Shown here: positions 54,080 through 62,808 of the stretch, one piece after another
Numbering within the stretch: position 1 is the first letter of the stretch
How the letters are laid out: the number at the start of each line of letters is the position of its first letter
From: Actinoplanes sp. NBC_00393
GTDB taxonomy: Bacteria; Actinomycetota; Actinomycetes; Mycobacteriales; Micromonosporaceae
NCBI RefSeq assembly: GCF_036053395.1
Contig: NZ_CP107942.1
Coordinates: forward strand, 5,794,501 to 5,858,500
Length of the DNA stretch: 64,000 bases
Reading direction: 5' to 3'
Made by a program: the position numbers and the translations under genes
The notes under the pieces: model-generated
Database searches by the model: none
The model's input: the letters and a program-made list of their open reading frames with translations, nothing else
What the model was told of the DNA's origin: nothing

Positions 54080-55278
54080 TAGTGCCTCGTCATGCGGCCT
54101 TGAAGGGGTAATCCGGGTGGCGGATCTTGGAGTTGGTCGCGTATCCGGTTTTCGGTCGGGCGCGCTGGTTGTGCCAGCGGATGTAGTCGCCGATCGCGGC
54201 GTCCTGCTCGGTGTGTGACTGGTGGTCGGTGCCGTTGAGCGCGAAGTAGCGCAGGGCGGCGAACTCGGCCTCGATCCAGTTCAGCCAGGAGCTGTAAGTC
54301 GGCAGGAACACCAGCTCGACGGCGTTGGCCTGACACCAGGCCCGGACGCTCGGGTGTTTATGCGGGGAGAAGTTGTCCAGGATCAGGTGCAGCGTTTCGC
54401 CTGGCCAGCGACGACGCAGGCTCTTGAGGAAGTCGAGGAACTCGCTGGAGCGTTTGCGGTCACGGATCCGGTAATGCAACTTCCCGGTGGTCAGGTCGAG
54501 GCTGGCAATCATATGCCGCACCCCGTGATCACGGTGGTAGGTGGCCCGTAGTCGGACCGGCCGGCCCTGCGGTTTCCAGGCTTTGCCGGGCCGTGGCTGC
54601 AGGTTCAAGGGCCCGAACTCGTCGACGCAGACGACCCGGCCGCCGGCGGGCGGGTGGTCGTAGAGATCCAGGACCCGGCGCATCTTGGCGACGAAGTCCG
54701 GATCGTTGCTGGCCTTCCACGTTTTCGACTGCTGCCAGCTCACGCCGCGTTCGTGCAGGATCCGCCGGACGGTCTCCACGCTGATCGTGCTCACCTTGCC
54801 GGTCTCGACCAGGTAGTCACGCAGTTTCGACAGTGACCAGCAGGAGAAGGGCCGGCCGAGGAATCGGGGGTCACACCGGGCGATCACGCAGATCCAGTCG
54901 CGGGTCTGCTCACTGATCTTGTTCGGTGCGCCCCCTCTCCATTTTGGGTTCAACGCGTCGAACCCCCTGTCGTTGAACGCGTGGATCACGTCACGGACGT
55001 AGTCGTCGGTGGCCTTGAGCAGGTACGCGATGTCCGCTGCCGGCTGGCCCTGCGCCGACATCAGAACGACGATCGCCCGGCGCAGCTTGACCGGATCCTT
55101 CGCGGTACGGGTGATGCGCTGCAGCCGCTGACCTTCCGGCATCGACAACGCCCGCACGAACACTTCCGGGCGTCGGCCCACCCGGCATCACCTCCCACAC
55201 AGCAGCGAGAGGATCAGCCTGCCCGAACGTGCTCAGATCCGATGGATTACACGGCCAAGGTTCAAAGACGAGGCACTA
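54080..55278 (-). mobile_element. IS630-family insertion sequence, complete
   Basis: The ends carry matching inverted repeats: GTGCCTCGTC at 54082-54091 and GACGAGGCAC at 55267-55276, each flanked by TA. This gives the TA duplication typical of IS630/Tc1-type elements (element about 1195 bp between the TAs). The transposase gene fills most of it, its stop lying in the left repeat. The insertion point is between the upstream region and the ribosome site of the gene at 54057. The element is intact and recent-looking. Confidence 0.92.
54090..55181 (-). CDS. IS630-family transposase
   Basis: The 363-aa product has N-terminal HTH domains (DYVRDVIHAFNDRGF, then WSLSKLRDYLVE) and the DDE catalytic domain. 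The first Asp is in CVDEFGP (about 195), the second in LDNFSPHKHP (about 268), and the Glu in WLNWIEAEFAALR (about 305), the spacing expected for the family. It starts at GTG 55181 with no strong ribosome site, and the TGA overlaps the left terminal repeat. No frameshift is visible, so the enzyme should be active. Confidence 0.93.
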   Translation of the reverse strand: MGRRPEVFVRALSMPEGQRLQRITRTAKDPVKLRRAIVVLMSAQGQPAADIAYLLKATDDYVRDVIHAFNDRGFDALNPKWRGGAPNKISEQTRDWICVIARCDPRFLGRPFSCWSLSKLRDYLVETGKVSTISVETVRRILHERGVSWQQSKTWKASNDPDFVAKMRRVLDLYDHPPAGGRVVCVDEFGPLNLQPRPGKAWKPQGRPVRLRATYHRDHGVRHMIASLDLTTGKLHYRIRDRKRSSEFLDFLKSLRRRWPGETLHLILDNFSPHKHPSVRAWCQANAVELVFLPTYSSWLNWIEAEFAALRYFALNGTDHQSHTEQDAAIGDYIRWHNQRARPKTGYATNSKIRHPDYPFKAA

Positions 55279-55466
55279 GCGCGAAGCTGGTGGCCACGAG
55301 CCGGAACGTCGGCGCTGCTGTGGACCCTCGAAGTGGTACACGCCGAGGAGAAGCCGCGGGTTCACTGCTCGCTCATGTTGAGCACGAAGTCGGTACAGAC
55401 GACGAAAGTCGCAAGATCAGAGGGTGCCGGCCGAACGGACATGGGCCGGATCGTGGGCGGTCTGAC
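55279..55466. other. Remnant spacer beside the IS element
   Basis: This is the DNA that stood upstream of the gene at 54057 before the IS entered, up to the 3' end of the sugar permease gene. Short minus-strand frames can be found (for example from an ATG near 55440, 26 codons), but none is convincing. I see no further site. Confidence 0.4.
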
Positions 55467-56354
55467 TCAGCCTTTGCGGGCCTGAGTGGCGACCCCTTCG
55501 ACGAAGTAACGCTGGCACAGGAAGAACGCGATGATCATCGGAACCGTGGTGATCACCGCGCCGGCCAGGACGATTTCCCAGCGGGCCTCCCCCGCCTGCC
55601 CGAACTGGTCCAGGATCGCCTTCATGCCGCGCGGCATCGTGAACAGCGCCGGGTCGCGCAGGTAGATCAGCGGTTTCAGCAGGTCCGACCAGCTGGCCCG
55701 CAGTTCGAAGATGAACGCGACGATCAGCGCGGGCCGGCACAGCGGAATCGCGATGCGCCAGAAAAGCCGCCAGTAGCCGGCGCCGTCGACGCGGGCGGCT
55801 TCGAACAGTTCGCGGGGTACGCCGAGGAAGAACTGCCGGATCAGGAAGATGTAGAAGGCGCTGCCGAACAGGTTGCCGGCCCACAGCGGCACCTGGGTCG
55901 CCGCCAGGCCTAGCTCGTTCCAGATCAGGTAGGTCGGGATCATGGTGACCGCCCCGGGCAGCATCATCGTGCCGACGACCAGCGCGAACAGCGCGTTGCG
56001 GCCGGGAAACCGGAAGTAGGCGAAGCCGAACGCGACGATCGCGCTGGAGATGGTGACCGCTGCTGCGGCGGCGAGGGCGACGACGACGCTGTTGAGCAGC
56101 CAGGTGAGCACGGGCGCGGCGGTCCAGATGGCGGAGTAGTTCTCCGGCGCCCACTCGGCGGGCAGCAGCCGGTTGTCGAAGACGTCCGGGCGCGGTTTGA
56201 GCGAGGCGCTGACCAGCCACACGAACGGGTACACGAAGACCACCGCGGCGAGGGCCAGGATGATCCAGAACAGCCAGGGATGCGGGCGGCGGCGTTTGCC
56301 GGCCGGCGCTTCGGAGGCCGGAGCCACGGCCTGCGGCGTCTCGACAGCGGTCAT
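55467..56354 (-). CDS. Sugar ABC transporter permease, MalG type
   Basis: The 295-aa product has six membrane helices and the conserved EAA loop of the binding-protein-dependent permease family (ELFEAARVDGAGYWRLFWRIAIPL), near residues 180-205. The N-terminus shows a short cytoplasmic basic part before the first helix (PWLFWIILALAAVVFVYPF). It pairs with the MalF-type permease just upstream (6-nt gap) and the binding protein further upstream. It probably forms the importer of a sugar or oligosaccharide. The ATP-binding subunit is not in this operon, so a shared MsiK-type ATPase is likely in this kind of organism. Confidence 0.93.
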   Translation of the reverse strand: MTAVETPQAVAPASEAPAGKRRRPHPWLFWIILALAAVVFVYPFVWLVSASLKPRPDVFDNRLLPAEWAPENYSAIWTAAPVLTWLLNSVVVALAAAAAVTISSAIVAFGFAYFRFPGRNALFALVVGTMMLPGAVTMIPTYLIWNELGLAATQVPLWAGNLFGSAFYIFLIRQFFLGVPRELFEAARVDGAGYWRLFWRIAIPLCRPALIVAFIFELRASWSDLLKPLIYLRDPALFTMPRGMKAILDQFGQAGEARWEIVLAGAVITTVPMIIAFFLCQRYFVEGVATQARKG

Positions 56355-56360
56355 CGCGCC

Positions 56361-57263
56361 TCACTCGCTCTCGTAGTAGACGAACCGCCGGCTGAGCCGC
56401 ACCTGCACCACCGTGATGATCACGATGATCAGGAACAGCAGCCAGGCCAAAGCGGACGCATACCCCATGTGCAGGAACTGGAAGGCCTGCTGGAACAGGT
56501 AGACCACGTAGAACAGGGCGGCGTCATTCCCGTACGTCTGCTGGTTGGCACTTCCATAGAAGGCCGTATAAACCTCGTCAAAGGTCTGCAGCGACGCAAT
56601 CGTGTTGATGATCAGCGTGAAGAACAGCGCCCCACTGATCATCGGCACGGTGACCGCCCGGAACCTCGCCCACGCCGACGCGCCGTCCATCTCCGCAGCC
56701 TCATACAGATCGCGGGGCACGTTCTGCAGCGCCGCCAAATAAATGATCACCGTGCTGCCGAGACTCCACGCGCCGATCAACACCAGACCCGGCTTGATCC
56801 ACTGGCTGTCCACCGTCCAGTTCGGCCCATCGATGCCGACCACCCCGAGCGCGGAGTTGAGCACGCCGACCTGCCCGTTGAACAGCAGCAGGAACAGCAC
56901 CCCAACCGCCACCTTCGGCGTGATGGTGGGCAGATAGAACAGCGTCCGGAAGAAGCCGGCCGAGCGGCGCCCGACGCGGGCGAGCAAGCTCGCCAGAGCA
57001 AGAGCCACGATCATGGTGACCGGTACGTGCAGCGCCGTATAAATCAGCGTGTTGGCGATACTCGTGCGCACCCGAGGATCGGCGAGCAGCTGCCGGTAAT
57101 TCTCCCCGCCCACGAAGTCGGTGCTGGTCAGCACGTCGTAATCGGTGAACGACAGGACCAGGCTGGCGATCATCGGCCCGGCCATGAACACCGCGAACCC
57201 GATCAGCCACGGCGACAGGAACCCGAGCGCAGCCCAGGTCTCCCGCCGCCGGACAGCACTCAC
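56361..57263 (-). CDS. Sugar ABC transporter permease, MalF type
   Basis: The 300-aa product has six membrane helices and the EAA motif DLYEAAEMDGASAWARFRAV, near residues 205-225. It starts with SAVRRRETWAALGFLSPWL before the first helix. The GTG at 57263 is used because it lies one nucleotide after the binding-protein stop (57265), a tight operon junction; a longer open frame upstream overlaps the binding protein and is not used. It heterodimerises with the MalG-type permease. Confidence 0.93.
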   Translation of the reverse strand: MSAVRRRETWAALGFLSPWLIGFAVFMAGPMIASLVLSFTDYDVLTSTDFVGGENYRQLLADPRVRTSIANTLIYTALHVPVTMIVALALASLLARVGRRSAGFFRTLFYLPTITPKVAVGVLFLLLFNGQVGVLNSALGVVGIDGPNWTVDSQWIKPGLVLIGAWSLGSTVIIYLAALQNVPRDLYEAAEMDGASAWARFRAVTVPMISGALFFTLIINTIASLQTFDEVYTAFYGSANQQTYGNDAALFYVVYLFQQAFQFLHMGYASALAWLLFLIIVIITVVQVRLSRRFVYYESE

Positions 57264-57264
57264 C

Positions 57265-58599
57265 TCAGGATCCGCTGTTGGCCTTGTCCAGCGCGGCCTG
57301 AGCCTGCTGCTGGGCTTCGGCCATCGCCTGAGCGGGTTTCTGCTTACCTTCCAGCACCCGGTTGACCGCGTTCTGCCAGGCCGCCTTGAACTCCTCACCG
57401 GCCGCCATCGCCGGCTCCGAGAACCCGGTCTCCTGCGCCTGCAGAACTGTCTGCACCGCCGGATCAGGCTTCACGATGTCCCGGAAGATCACCTCGTCAG
57501 CCTTCTTGTTCCCGGTGAAGACTCCGAGGAACGGTTTGTTCTCCTTCTGCCGTACCTCGGCCCGGGCCCTCGCCGCGGCGATCCAGGTCTCACTGTCGGT
57601 CATCGTCTTGATCCACTTGCAGGCCTGCCCGGCGTGCGGGCTGTTCGCCGGGATGGCCCAGGCGTTACCGGTGATCCAGTCGACCGGCTGCCCGTCGACA
57701 CCGCGGAACGGCGCGACGGTCACCTTGGTCTTCGGCGAGTTCGCGGCGAGCACGTTGAGATAGAAGTCCTCCATCGCGAACGCGCCGAGCTGGTTGCTGG
57801 CGAACTGGTTCTTCGCGCCGAAGAAGTCCCACGAGTCGCGGAACGACTTGAAGTTCGACCAGCCGCCCTGCTCGTTGACCAGCCCGACGGTGTACTCGAT
57901 CACCTCGATGACCTTCGGGTCGTTCAGCTGCGCCGTCTTGCCGTCGTCGCTGACCAGTGCGGCGCCGTTGGCACGCGCCCACAGCGGCAGGAACTCGGGC
58001 ATCTTCGGGTCGAACCCGATGCGCTGCAGCTTGCCGCCGCTGGTCTTGGTCAGCCGCACCGCGGCCGTCGACAGTCCCTGCCAGTCACCGGTGTTGAAGC
58101 CGGACGGGTCCAGGCTGACCTCGGCGAACGCGGCGTCGTTGAGCATCAGCACGCGGTTGTTGTAGAAGTCGGGCAGTCCATAGAGCTGGCCGTTGAGGGT
58201 GGCCTCGGCGACCGCGGCTTCGCGGAACTGGCCCATGTCGATCTTCTCCCGGTCGACGCAGTCGCCGAGCGGGGTGAGCGCCTTCTTCACGGCGTAGGTG
58301 CCGAGCAGCCGCCGTTCCATGTAGACCAGATCCGGCGGGCTGCCGGAGGCGACCGCGGACAGGAACGCCTGGGCGTCGAAGCTGCCCTCGGCGGCGGTGG
58401 CCGAACTGGGGGCGATCGCGGCGTTGGCCGCGTCGAAACGGGTCTTGGCGATCTCGTCGCCGGTGCCGAACCCCATCATGGTCAGGTTCACCGCGGCGCC
58501 GTCGGTGTCCGCATCGGATCCCCCCACACCACCACAGCCGGCCACCAACGTCAGGACCAGGGCACTTCCCACCGCAAAGCGGATCGATCGGATGAACAT
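57265..58599 (-). CDS. Sugar ABC transporter substrate-binding lipoprotein
   Basis: The 444-aa product has a signal peptide with lipobox LTLVAGC near residue 22. The extracytoplasmic family-1 solute-binding fold follows (LTMMGFGTGDEI, GSPPDLVYMERR, FYNNRVLMLNDAAF and AFAMEDFYLNVLAANSP). A C-terminal Gln/Ala/Lys-rich tail follows (ALDKANSGS). The family binds sugars. ATG 58599 follows GGGAGAAC. It is the first gene of the transporter operon and is transcribed divergently from the PBP gene. Confidence 0.93.
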   Translation of the reverse strand: MFIRSIRFAVGSALVLTLVAGCGGVGGSDADTDGAAVNLTMMGFGTGDEIAKTRFDAANAAIAPSSATAAEGSFDAQAFLSAVASGSPPDLVYMERRLLGTYAVKKALTPLGDCVDREKIDMGQFREAAVAEATLNGQLYGLPDFYNNRVLMLNDAAFAEVSLDPSGFNTGDWQGLSTAAVRLTKTSGGKLQRIGFDPKMPEFLPLWARANGAALVSDDGKTAQLNDPKVIEVIEYTVGLVNEQGGWSNFKSFRDSWDFFGAKNQFASNQLGAFAMEDFYLNVLAANSPKTKVTVAPFRGVDGQPVDWITGNAWAIPANSPHAGQACKWIKTMTDSETWIAAARARAEVRQKENKPFLGVFTGNKKADEVIFRDIVKPDPAVQTVLQAQETGFSEPAMAAGEEFKAAWQNAVNRVLEGKQKPAQAMAEAQQQAQAALDKANSGS

Positions 58600-58712
58600 C
58601 GTTGTTCTCCCATTTCCACTCGTTCCCCTGGCCGCAGCATAAGTGGCCGTCGATATAACCGCATGCGCTGATACGCAACGGCATTGTCGGCACTTGACAC
58701 CATGAGGTGTGA
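58600..58712. promoter_or_regulatory. Divergent promoter region, sugar operon and PBP gene
   Basis: On the minus strand, TTGCGT with TATATC after a spacer of about 17 nt (near 58650-58682) fits a promoter for the binding-protein gene. On the plus strand, TTGACA at 58693-58698 is a possible -35 close to the PBP start. No LacI-type palindrome is clear. Confidence 0.4.
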
Positions 58713-61169
58713 TTGACGCGGATCGTTTCGCCGATCACGGGTGGTGGTGTGGTGAGTTCCTGGATGCGCAGGCGGGATCACAACGTCTTCACGAATGCGT
58801 TCGTCCTGCTGGTGTGCGGTCTGATCACCGGTGTCGTGGTGGCCGCAGCCGTGTTCCCGTACGCGGCTATGTCCGGCCTGGCCGCCAAGGCCGGCGAGCA
58901 GACGTTCGCGAGCCTGCCCAGTGAGCTCAAGGCGTTCCGGTCCCCCCAGGTGTCCCGGCTGTACGCGTCGGACAACAAAACCCTGATCGCCCAGTTCCAC
59001 GACGAGTTCCGCAGCGACGTCCCGCTCCGCAGCATCTCCAAGCCCATGCAGGACGCCATGGTGGCCGCCGAGGACCGGCAGTTCTTCGAGCACAACGGCG
59101 TCGACCTCAAGGGTGTGGCCCGGGCGCTGGTCAACAACAACCAGGGCGGCCCGAAGCAGGGCGCCTCGACGATCACCATGCAGTGGGTGCGGATGTCGCT
59201 GGCCTATTCGGCGAGCAACCCGCAGGACGTCGTGGAGGCCACCCAGGACACGCCGAAACGCAAGATCACCGAAATGAAGTACGCGCTCGAGGTCGAGAAG
59301 CAGCTGACCAAGGAGCAGATCCTGGAGCGCTACCTGAACATCGTGCCGTTCGGCAAACGGACGTACGGCGTCTATGCCGCCGCCCGGGTCTACTTCAACA
59401 AACTGCCGAAGGACCTGACCATCGGTGAGGCCGCCATGCTGGCCGGCATCGTGCGGGCGCCGTCGGGTTACGACCCGACCACCCCGGACGGCTACGGCGA
59501 GATCAAGCAGCGGCGCGACGCGTACGTCATCCCCGGCATGGTCGAGATGGGCGCGATCACCCAGGCCCAGGCCAATGCCGCGATCAAGGAGCCGATCCCG
59601 CGCAAGGCCCGGACGATCAGCAACGGCTGCGTCTCGGTCGGCACGAACAACTGGGGTTTCTTCTGCGACTTCTTCTACCGGTGGTGGATCAGCCGGCAGG
59701 AGTTCGGGCCCGCGCCGTACGAGCGGGAGCGCCGGCTCAAGAGCGGCGGCTACCGGATCACCTCCACACTCGACGTCAAGGGGCAGAACCAGGCTCGCAG
59801 CCGCATCGGTCAACTGATCTCGCAGGAGAACAAGAACGCGCTGCTGCTGGCCGCGGTCCAGCCCGGCTCCGGCAAGGTGCGGATGCTCGCGACGAACCGT
59901 AAGTACAAGCTGGACGACGCGGACGACCCGCAGAACCGGATCTCGTCGGACCCGCGCAAAGCCCGCAAGGGCATCCGCGGCACGTACCCGAACACGACGA
60001 ACCCGCTGCTCACCGGCGGCGGCGACATCACCGGGTACCAGGCCGGCTCGGTCATGAAGATCTTCACGATCATCGCGGCGCTGGAGAACGACTTCCCGCT
60101 CGCCTACCCGATCAAGACCGAGAAGCGGTACAAGTCGAAGTACATCATCAACCGCAGCAACCCGTCGGCCTGCGAAGGCACCCATTTCTGGTGCCCCAGC
60201 AACTCTGGGGGCGGCGGCGAGGGCATCTACAACATGTGGACCGGCCTCGGCGCCTCGATCAACACCTACTTCGTGCCGCTGGAGGAACGGGTCGGCGCCG
60301 ACAAGGTCGTCGAGGCCGCGAAACGCTTCGGCATCCAGTTCCGCGCGGAGAAGGACGCCGAGTTCGCCGCGCCCGGCAGCTCCCACCAGTGGGGCGCCTT
60401 CACCCTCGGCGTCTCCGCGACCACCCCGCTGGACATGGCCAACGCCTACGCCACCCTGGCTGCCGACGGCATGTACTGCCAGCCCACCCCGATCGAGCAG
60501 ATCGTCACCAACGACAAGGTCAAACTCGACGTCGGCCGGCCCGAGTGCAACCGGGCCACCACCGAGAACGTGGCCCGCGCCGCCGTCGACGCGGCCCGCT
60601 GCCCGGTCGGTGACTCCGCCCGGCTCGGCAGTTGCGGCGGCCGCAGCACCGCCGGCAACACCCGCTGGACGGTCGGGCACCCGGTGTTCGGCAAGACCGG
60701 CACCACCGACAAGGACCGGACCGCCTCGCTGATCGCCGGCACCACCGAACTGGTCGTCGCCGGCTACCTGGTCAATCCCGATTACCAGGCGCACCGCGAC
60801 CGGCTGCGCCACGAGCAGGTCAACCCCGCCGTGATCCGCACTCTCGCCGACTACATGGAGGGCAAACCCAAGGTCCAGTTCAAACGACCCGAGAGCCGCA
60901 AGATTGCGTACGGCGAGCAGCGCTCGATCCCCGACGTGGAGTGTGACTCGCTGCGCTCCGCCCGCAACCGGATCGCCCGCGCCGGCTTCTTCGTCTCGAT
61001 CGGCAAGGAGGTCGAGTCCGAGTGCCCGGCCGGGACCGCCGCCGGCACCAACCCGAGCGGGCGCACTGTCAAGGGCGGGCCGGTGATCATCGAGGTCAGC
61101 AAGGGCAAGAAACCCGATCCGACCGAGCCCGGCACGCCGATCATCATCCTGCCGCCGGGGCCCCGGTGA
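58713..61169 (+). CDS. Class A penicillin-binding protein with PASTA-like C-terminus
   Basis: The 818-aa product has one N-terminal membrane helix (about 25-50). A glycosyltransferase-51 domain follows with the catalytic Glu in EDRQFFEHNG (about 125) and the QGASTITMQ motif. The transpeptidase domain has SVMK (about 449-452, the active serine), SIN (about 514) and KTGTT (about 661-665). A C-terminal PASTA-like segment (about 740-800, IPDVECDSLRSARNRIARAG) ends in a Pro-rich tail. It makes and cross-links peptidoglycan at the membrane surface. The TTG at 58713 has AGGTG before it; GTG 58749 and ATG 58764 are alternatives. The stop overlaps the next gene (GTGA), so regulator and enzyme are linked. 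Confidence 0.93.
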   Translation: MTRIVSPITGGGVVSSWMRRRDHNVFTNAFVLLVCGLITGVVVAAAVFPYAAMSGLAAKAGEQTFASLPSELKAFRSPQVSRLYASDNKTLIAQFHDEFRSDVPLRSISKPMQDAMVAAEDRQFFEHNGVDLKGVARALVNNNQGGPKQGASTITMQWVRMSLAYSASNPQDVVEATQDTPKRKITEMKYALEVEKQLTKEQILERYLNIVPFGKRTYGVYAAARVYFNKLPKDLTIGEAAMLAGIVRAPSGYDPTTPDGYGEIKQRRDAYVIPGMVEMGAITQAQANAAIKEPIPRKARTISNGCVSVGTNNWGFFCDFFYRWWISRQEFGPAPYERERRLKSGGYRITSTLDVKGQNQARSRIGQLISQENKNALLLAAVQPGSGKVRMLATNRKYKLDDADDPQNRISSDPRKARKGIRGTYPNTTNPLLTGGGDITGYQAGSVMKIFTIIAALENDFPLAYPIKTEKRYKSKYIINRSNPSACEGTHFWCPSNSGGGGEGIYNMWTGLGASINTYFVPLEERVGADKVVEAAKRFGIQFRAEKDAEFAAPGSSHQWGAFTLGVSATTPLDMANAYATLAADGMYCQPTPIEQIVTNDKVKLDVGRPECNRATTENVARAAVDAARCPVGDSARLGSCGGRSTAGNTRWTVGHPVFGKTGTTDKDRTASLIAGTTELVVAGYLVNPDYQAHRDRLRHEQVNPAVIRTLADYMEGKPKVQFKRPESRKIAYGEQRSIPDVECDSLRSARNRIARAGFFVSIGKEVESECPAGTAAGTNPSGRTVKGGPVIIEVSKGKKPDPTEPGTPIIILPPGPR

Positions 61170-61939
61170 GCGGCCACGCCGCCCAGTTCCGCCTCGACGA
61201 GGCGGTCGCCGACGTCTACGGCGACCTGCGCCTGGCACCGGTGCTGCGCCGGCTGCTGCGGCATACCGGCCGGCTGACCGGCTCGCTCGCCGGCAGTGTG
61301 TCGCTGATCGACGCCGGTCGCAGCTGCTACGTCAAGGCTGCCGAGTACGGCGCCCACTGCCAGCTCGGCCGCTCGTTCCCGCTCGACGAGGGTGCGACCG
61401 GCCGGGCGTTCGGCAGCCGCCGGCCGGTGGTGATCCCCGACTACGGGCAGATCCGCGCCGGGCATCTCGCCGCCGCGCATCCGGCCCGCAAAGGCCCGGC
61501 GGCCGCGGTGCCGATCTGGTGGCGCGGCGACGTGATCGCCGTCAACGTCGTCTTCACCCCCGCCGCCGGCGCCCTGTCCACCCGCGGCGTCGACCACCTG
61601 GAGGCGTTGTCGCAGGCAGCGGCCGCGGCAATCGTCGCCTCCGGCCGGCACGACCCGTCGCCGGCCACGGTCCGCGCCGACCTGCGCTACACCGCCCCGG
61701 CCGGGCCGGCGCCGTTCACCCCGCGCGAGGCCGAGGTCCTGCAACTGCTGCGCCAGGGCCTGACCTACCGGGAGATGGCCGGCCGGCTCGGCCTGTCCGC
61801 GAAGACCGTCGAGAAACACGTCGCCGCGATCATGCGCAAGACCGGCACCTCCAACCGCACGGCCGCGGTCGTCACCGCCCTGGACAACGACTGGGTGGGG
61901 AATCTCCCCCATATCGGAGTGCACCCGAGCCGGTCTTGA
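61166..61939 (+). CDS. GAF-domain LuxR-type transcriptional regulator
   Basis: The 257-aa product has an N-terminal GAF domain (about 20-160: AGSVSLIDAG, CQLGRSFPLDEGATGRAF, GPAAAVPIWWRGDVIAVNVV). The C-terminal LuxR/FixJ helix-turn-helix lies at about 185-240, PFTPREAEVLQLLRQG with LGLSAKTVEKHVAAIMRKTG. It starts at GTG 61166 inside the PBP stop, and is followed nine nucleotides later by the aldolase gene. It may read a small-molecule signal and control the neighbouring sugar or cell-wall genes. Confidence 0.9.
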   Translation: MSGHAAQFRLDEAVADVYGDLRLAPVLRRLLRHTGRLTGSLAGSVSLIDAGRSCYVKAAEYGAHCQLGRSFPLDEGATGRAFGSRRPVVIPDYGQIRAGHLAAAHPARKGPAAAVPIWWRGDVIAVNVVFTPAAGALSTRGVDHLEALSQAAAAAIVASGRHDPSPATVRADLRYTAPAGPAPFTPREAEVLQLLRQGLTYREMAGRLGLSAKTVEKHVAAIMRKTGTSNRTAAVVTALDNDWVGNLPHIGVHPSRS

Positions 61940-61947
61940 CTGGCGGC

Positions 61948-62808
61948 ATGCCCGTCGTCGCCATGAAGGACCTGCTCGACCGTGCCCTCGCGGACCGGTA
62001 CGGGGTGGCCGCCTTCAACATCATCAACGACCTGACCACCGAGGCCGTGCTCGCCGCCGCGGTCGAGGAACAGGCGCCGGTCATCCTGCAGACCTCGGTG
62101 AAGACCGTCCGCATGTACGGGCGCCGGCAGCTGTTCGACATCGTGCGCACGTTCGCCGACGCGGTGCCCGTACCGATCACCTTGCACCTGGACCACTGCC
62201 CGGATCGCGCGGTCATCTCGGATTGCCTGGCCGGAGGCTGGAATTCGGTGTTGTTCGACGCCCACGAACTCGACGTGGCCGACAACCTCAAGCAGACCAC
62301 CGAGGTGGTCGCCGAGGCCCGCCGCACCGGCGCGCACGTCGAAGGCGAGATCGAGGGCATCCAGGGTGTCGAGGACGACGTCGGCTCCGACTACGCGCCG
62401 ATGGTGCAGAGCCTGGAAGTGGCCGTCGATTTCATCCGGCGCACCGGCGTCGACTGTTTCGCGCCGGCCATCGGCAACGCGCACGGCCAGTACAAACAGG
62501 CCCCGGTGCTGAACGCGCAGCGGGTCAGCGACCTGGTCGCCGCGACCGGCATCCCGATGGCCCTGCACGGCGGCACCGGCCTGTCCGACGACCAGTTCAC
62601 CGATCTGATCGCCCGCGGCTGCGCCAAGGTCAACATCTCCACCGCGCTGAAGGAGACGTTCATGCAGTCCGGCCTGGAGTTCCTGCGGGAGGCGGGCGAG
62701 CGCGGAAAGTGGGATCCGCCGTCGCTGTTCCGGCATCAGCGGGCCGCGGTCATCGAGATGGCCCGCCGGCACATCCGGCTGTTCGGCGGGTCGGGGCGGG
62801 CCTGGTGA
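61948..62808 (+). CDS. Class II fructose-bisphosphate-type aldolase
   Basis: The 286-aa product has the zinc-aldolase motifs: HLDHCPD (the first zinc His), EGEIEGIQG, AIGNAHGQY (second zinc site), HGGTGLSDD and CAKVNISTAL for phosphate binding. The barrel is complete and of normal length. It cleaves a ketose bisphosphate to dihydroxyacetone phosphate and an aldehyde. The exact sugar is not told by the sequence, and tagatose- or other ketose-bisphosphate aldolases look alike. ATG 61948 is used; 61963 is an alternative. It overlaps the phosphatase gene by four bases. Confidence 0.92.
   Translation: MPVVAMKDLLDRALADRYGVAAFNIINDLTTEAVLAAAVEEQAPVILQTSVKTVRMYGRRQLFDIVRTFADAVPVPITLHLDHCPDRAVISDCLAGGWNSVLFDAHELDVADNLKQTTEVVAEARRTGAHVEGEIEGIQGVEDDVGSDYAPMVQSLEVAVDFIRRTGVDCFAPAIGNAHGQYKQAPVLNAQRVSDLVAATGIPMALHGGTGLSDDQFTDLIARGCAKVNISTALKETFMQSGLEFLREAGERGKWDPPSLFRHQRAAVIEMARRHIRLFGGSGRAW

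Noticed and set aside
55279..55466. Small ORF of 26 codons near 55440 (minus)
   Set aside because: Too short, no ribosome site and no context.
56280..57365. 361-codon plus-strand frame
   Set aside because: It is antisense to the sugar permease genes, which have clear family motifs.
58551..61238. 895-codon minus-strand frame
   Set aside because: It runs antisense to the PBP, with Gly/Val/Asp-rich shadow composition.
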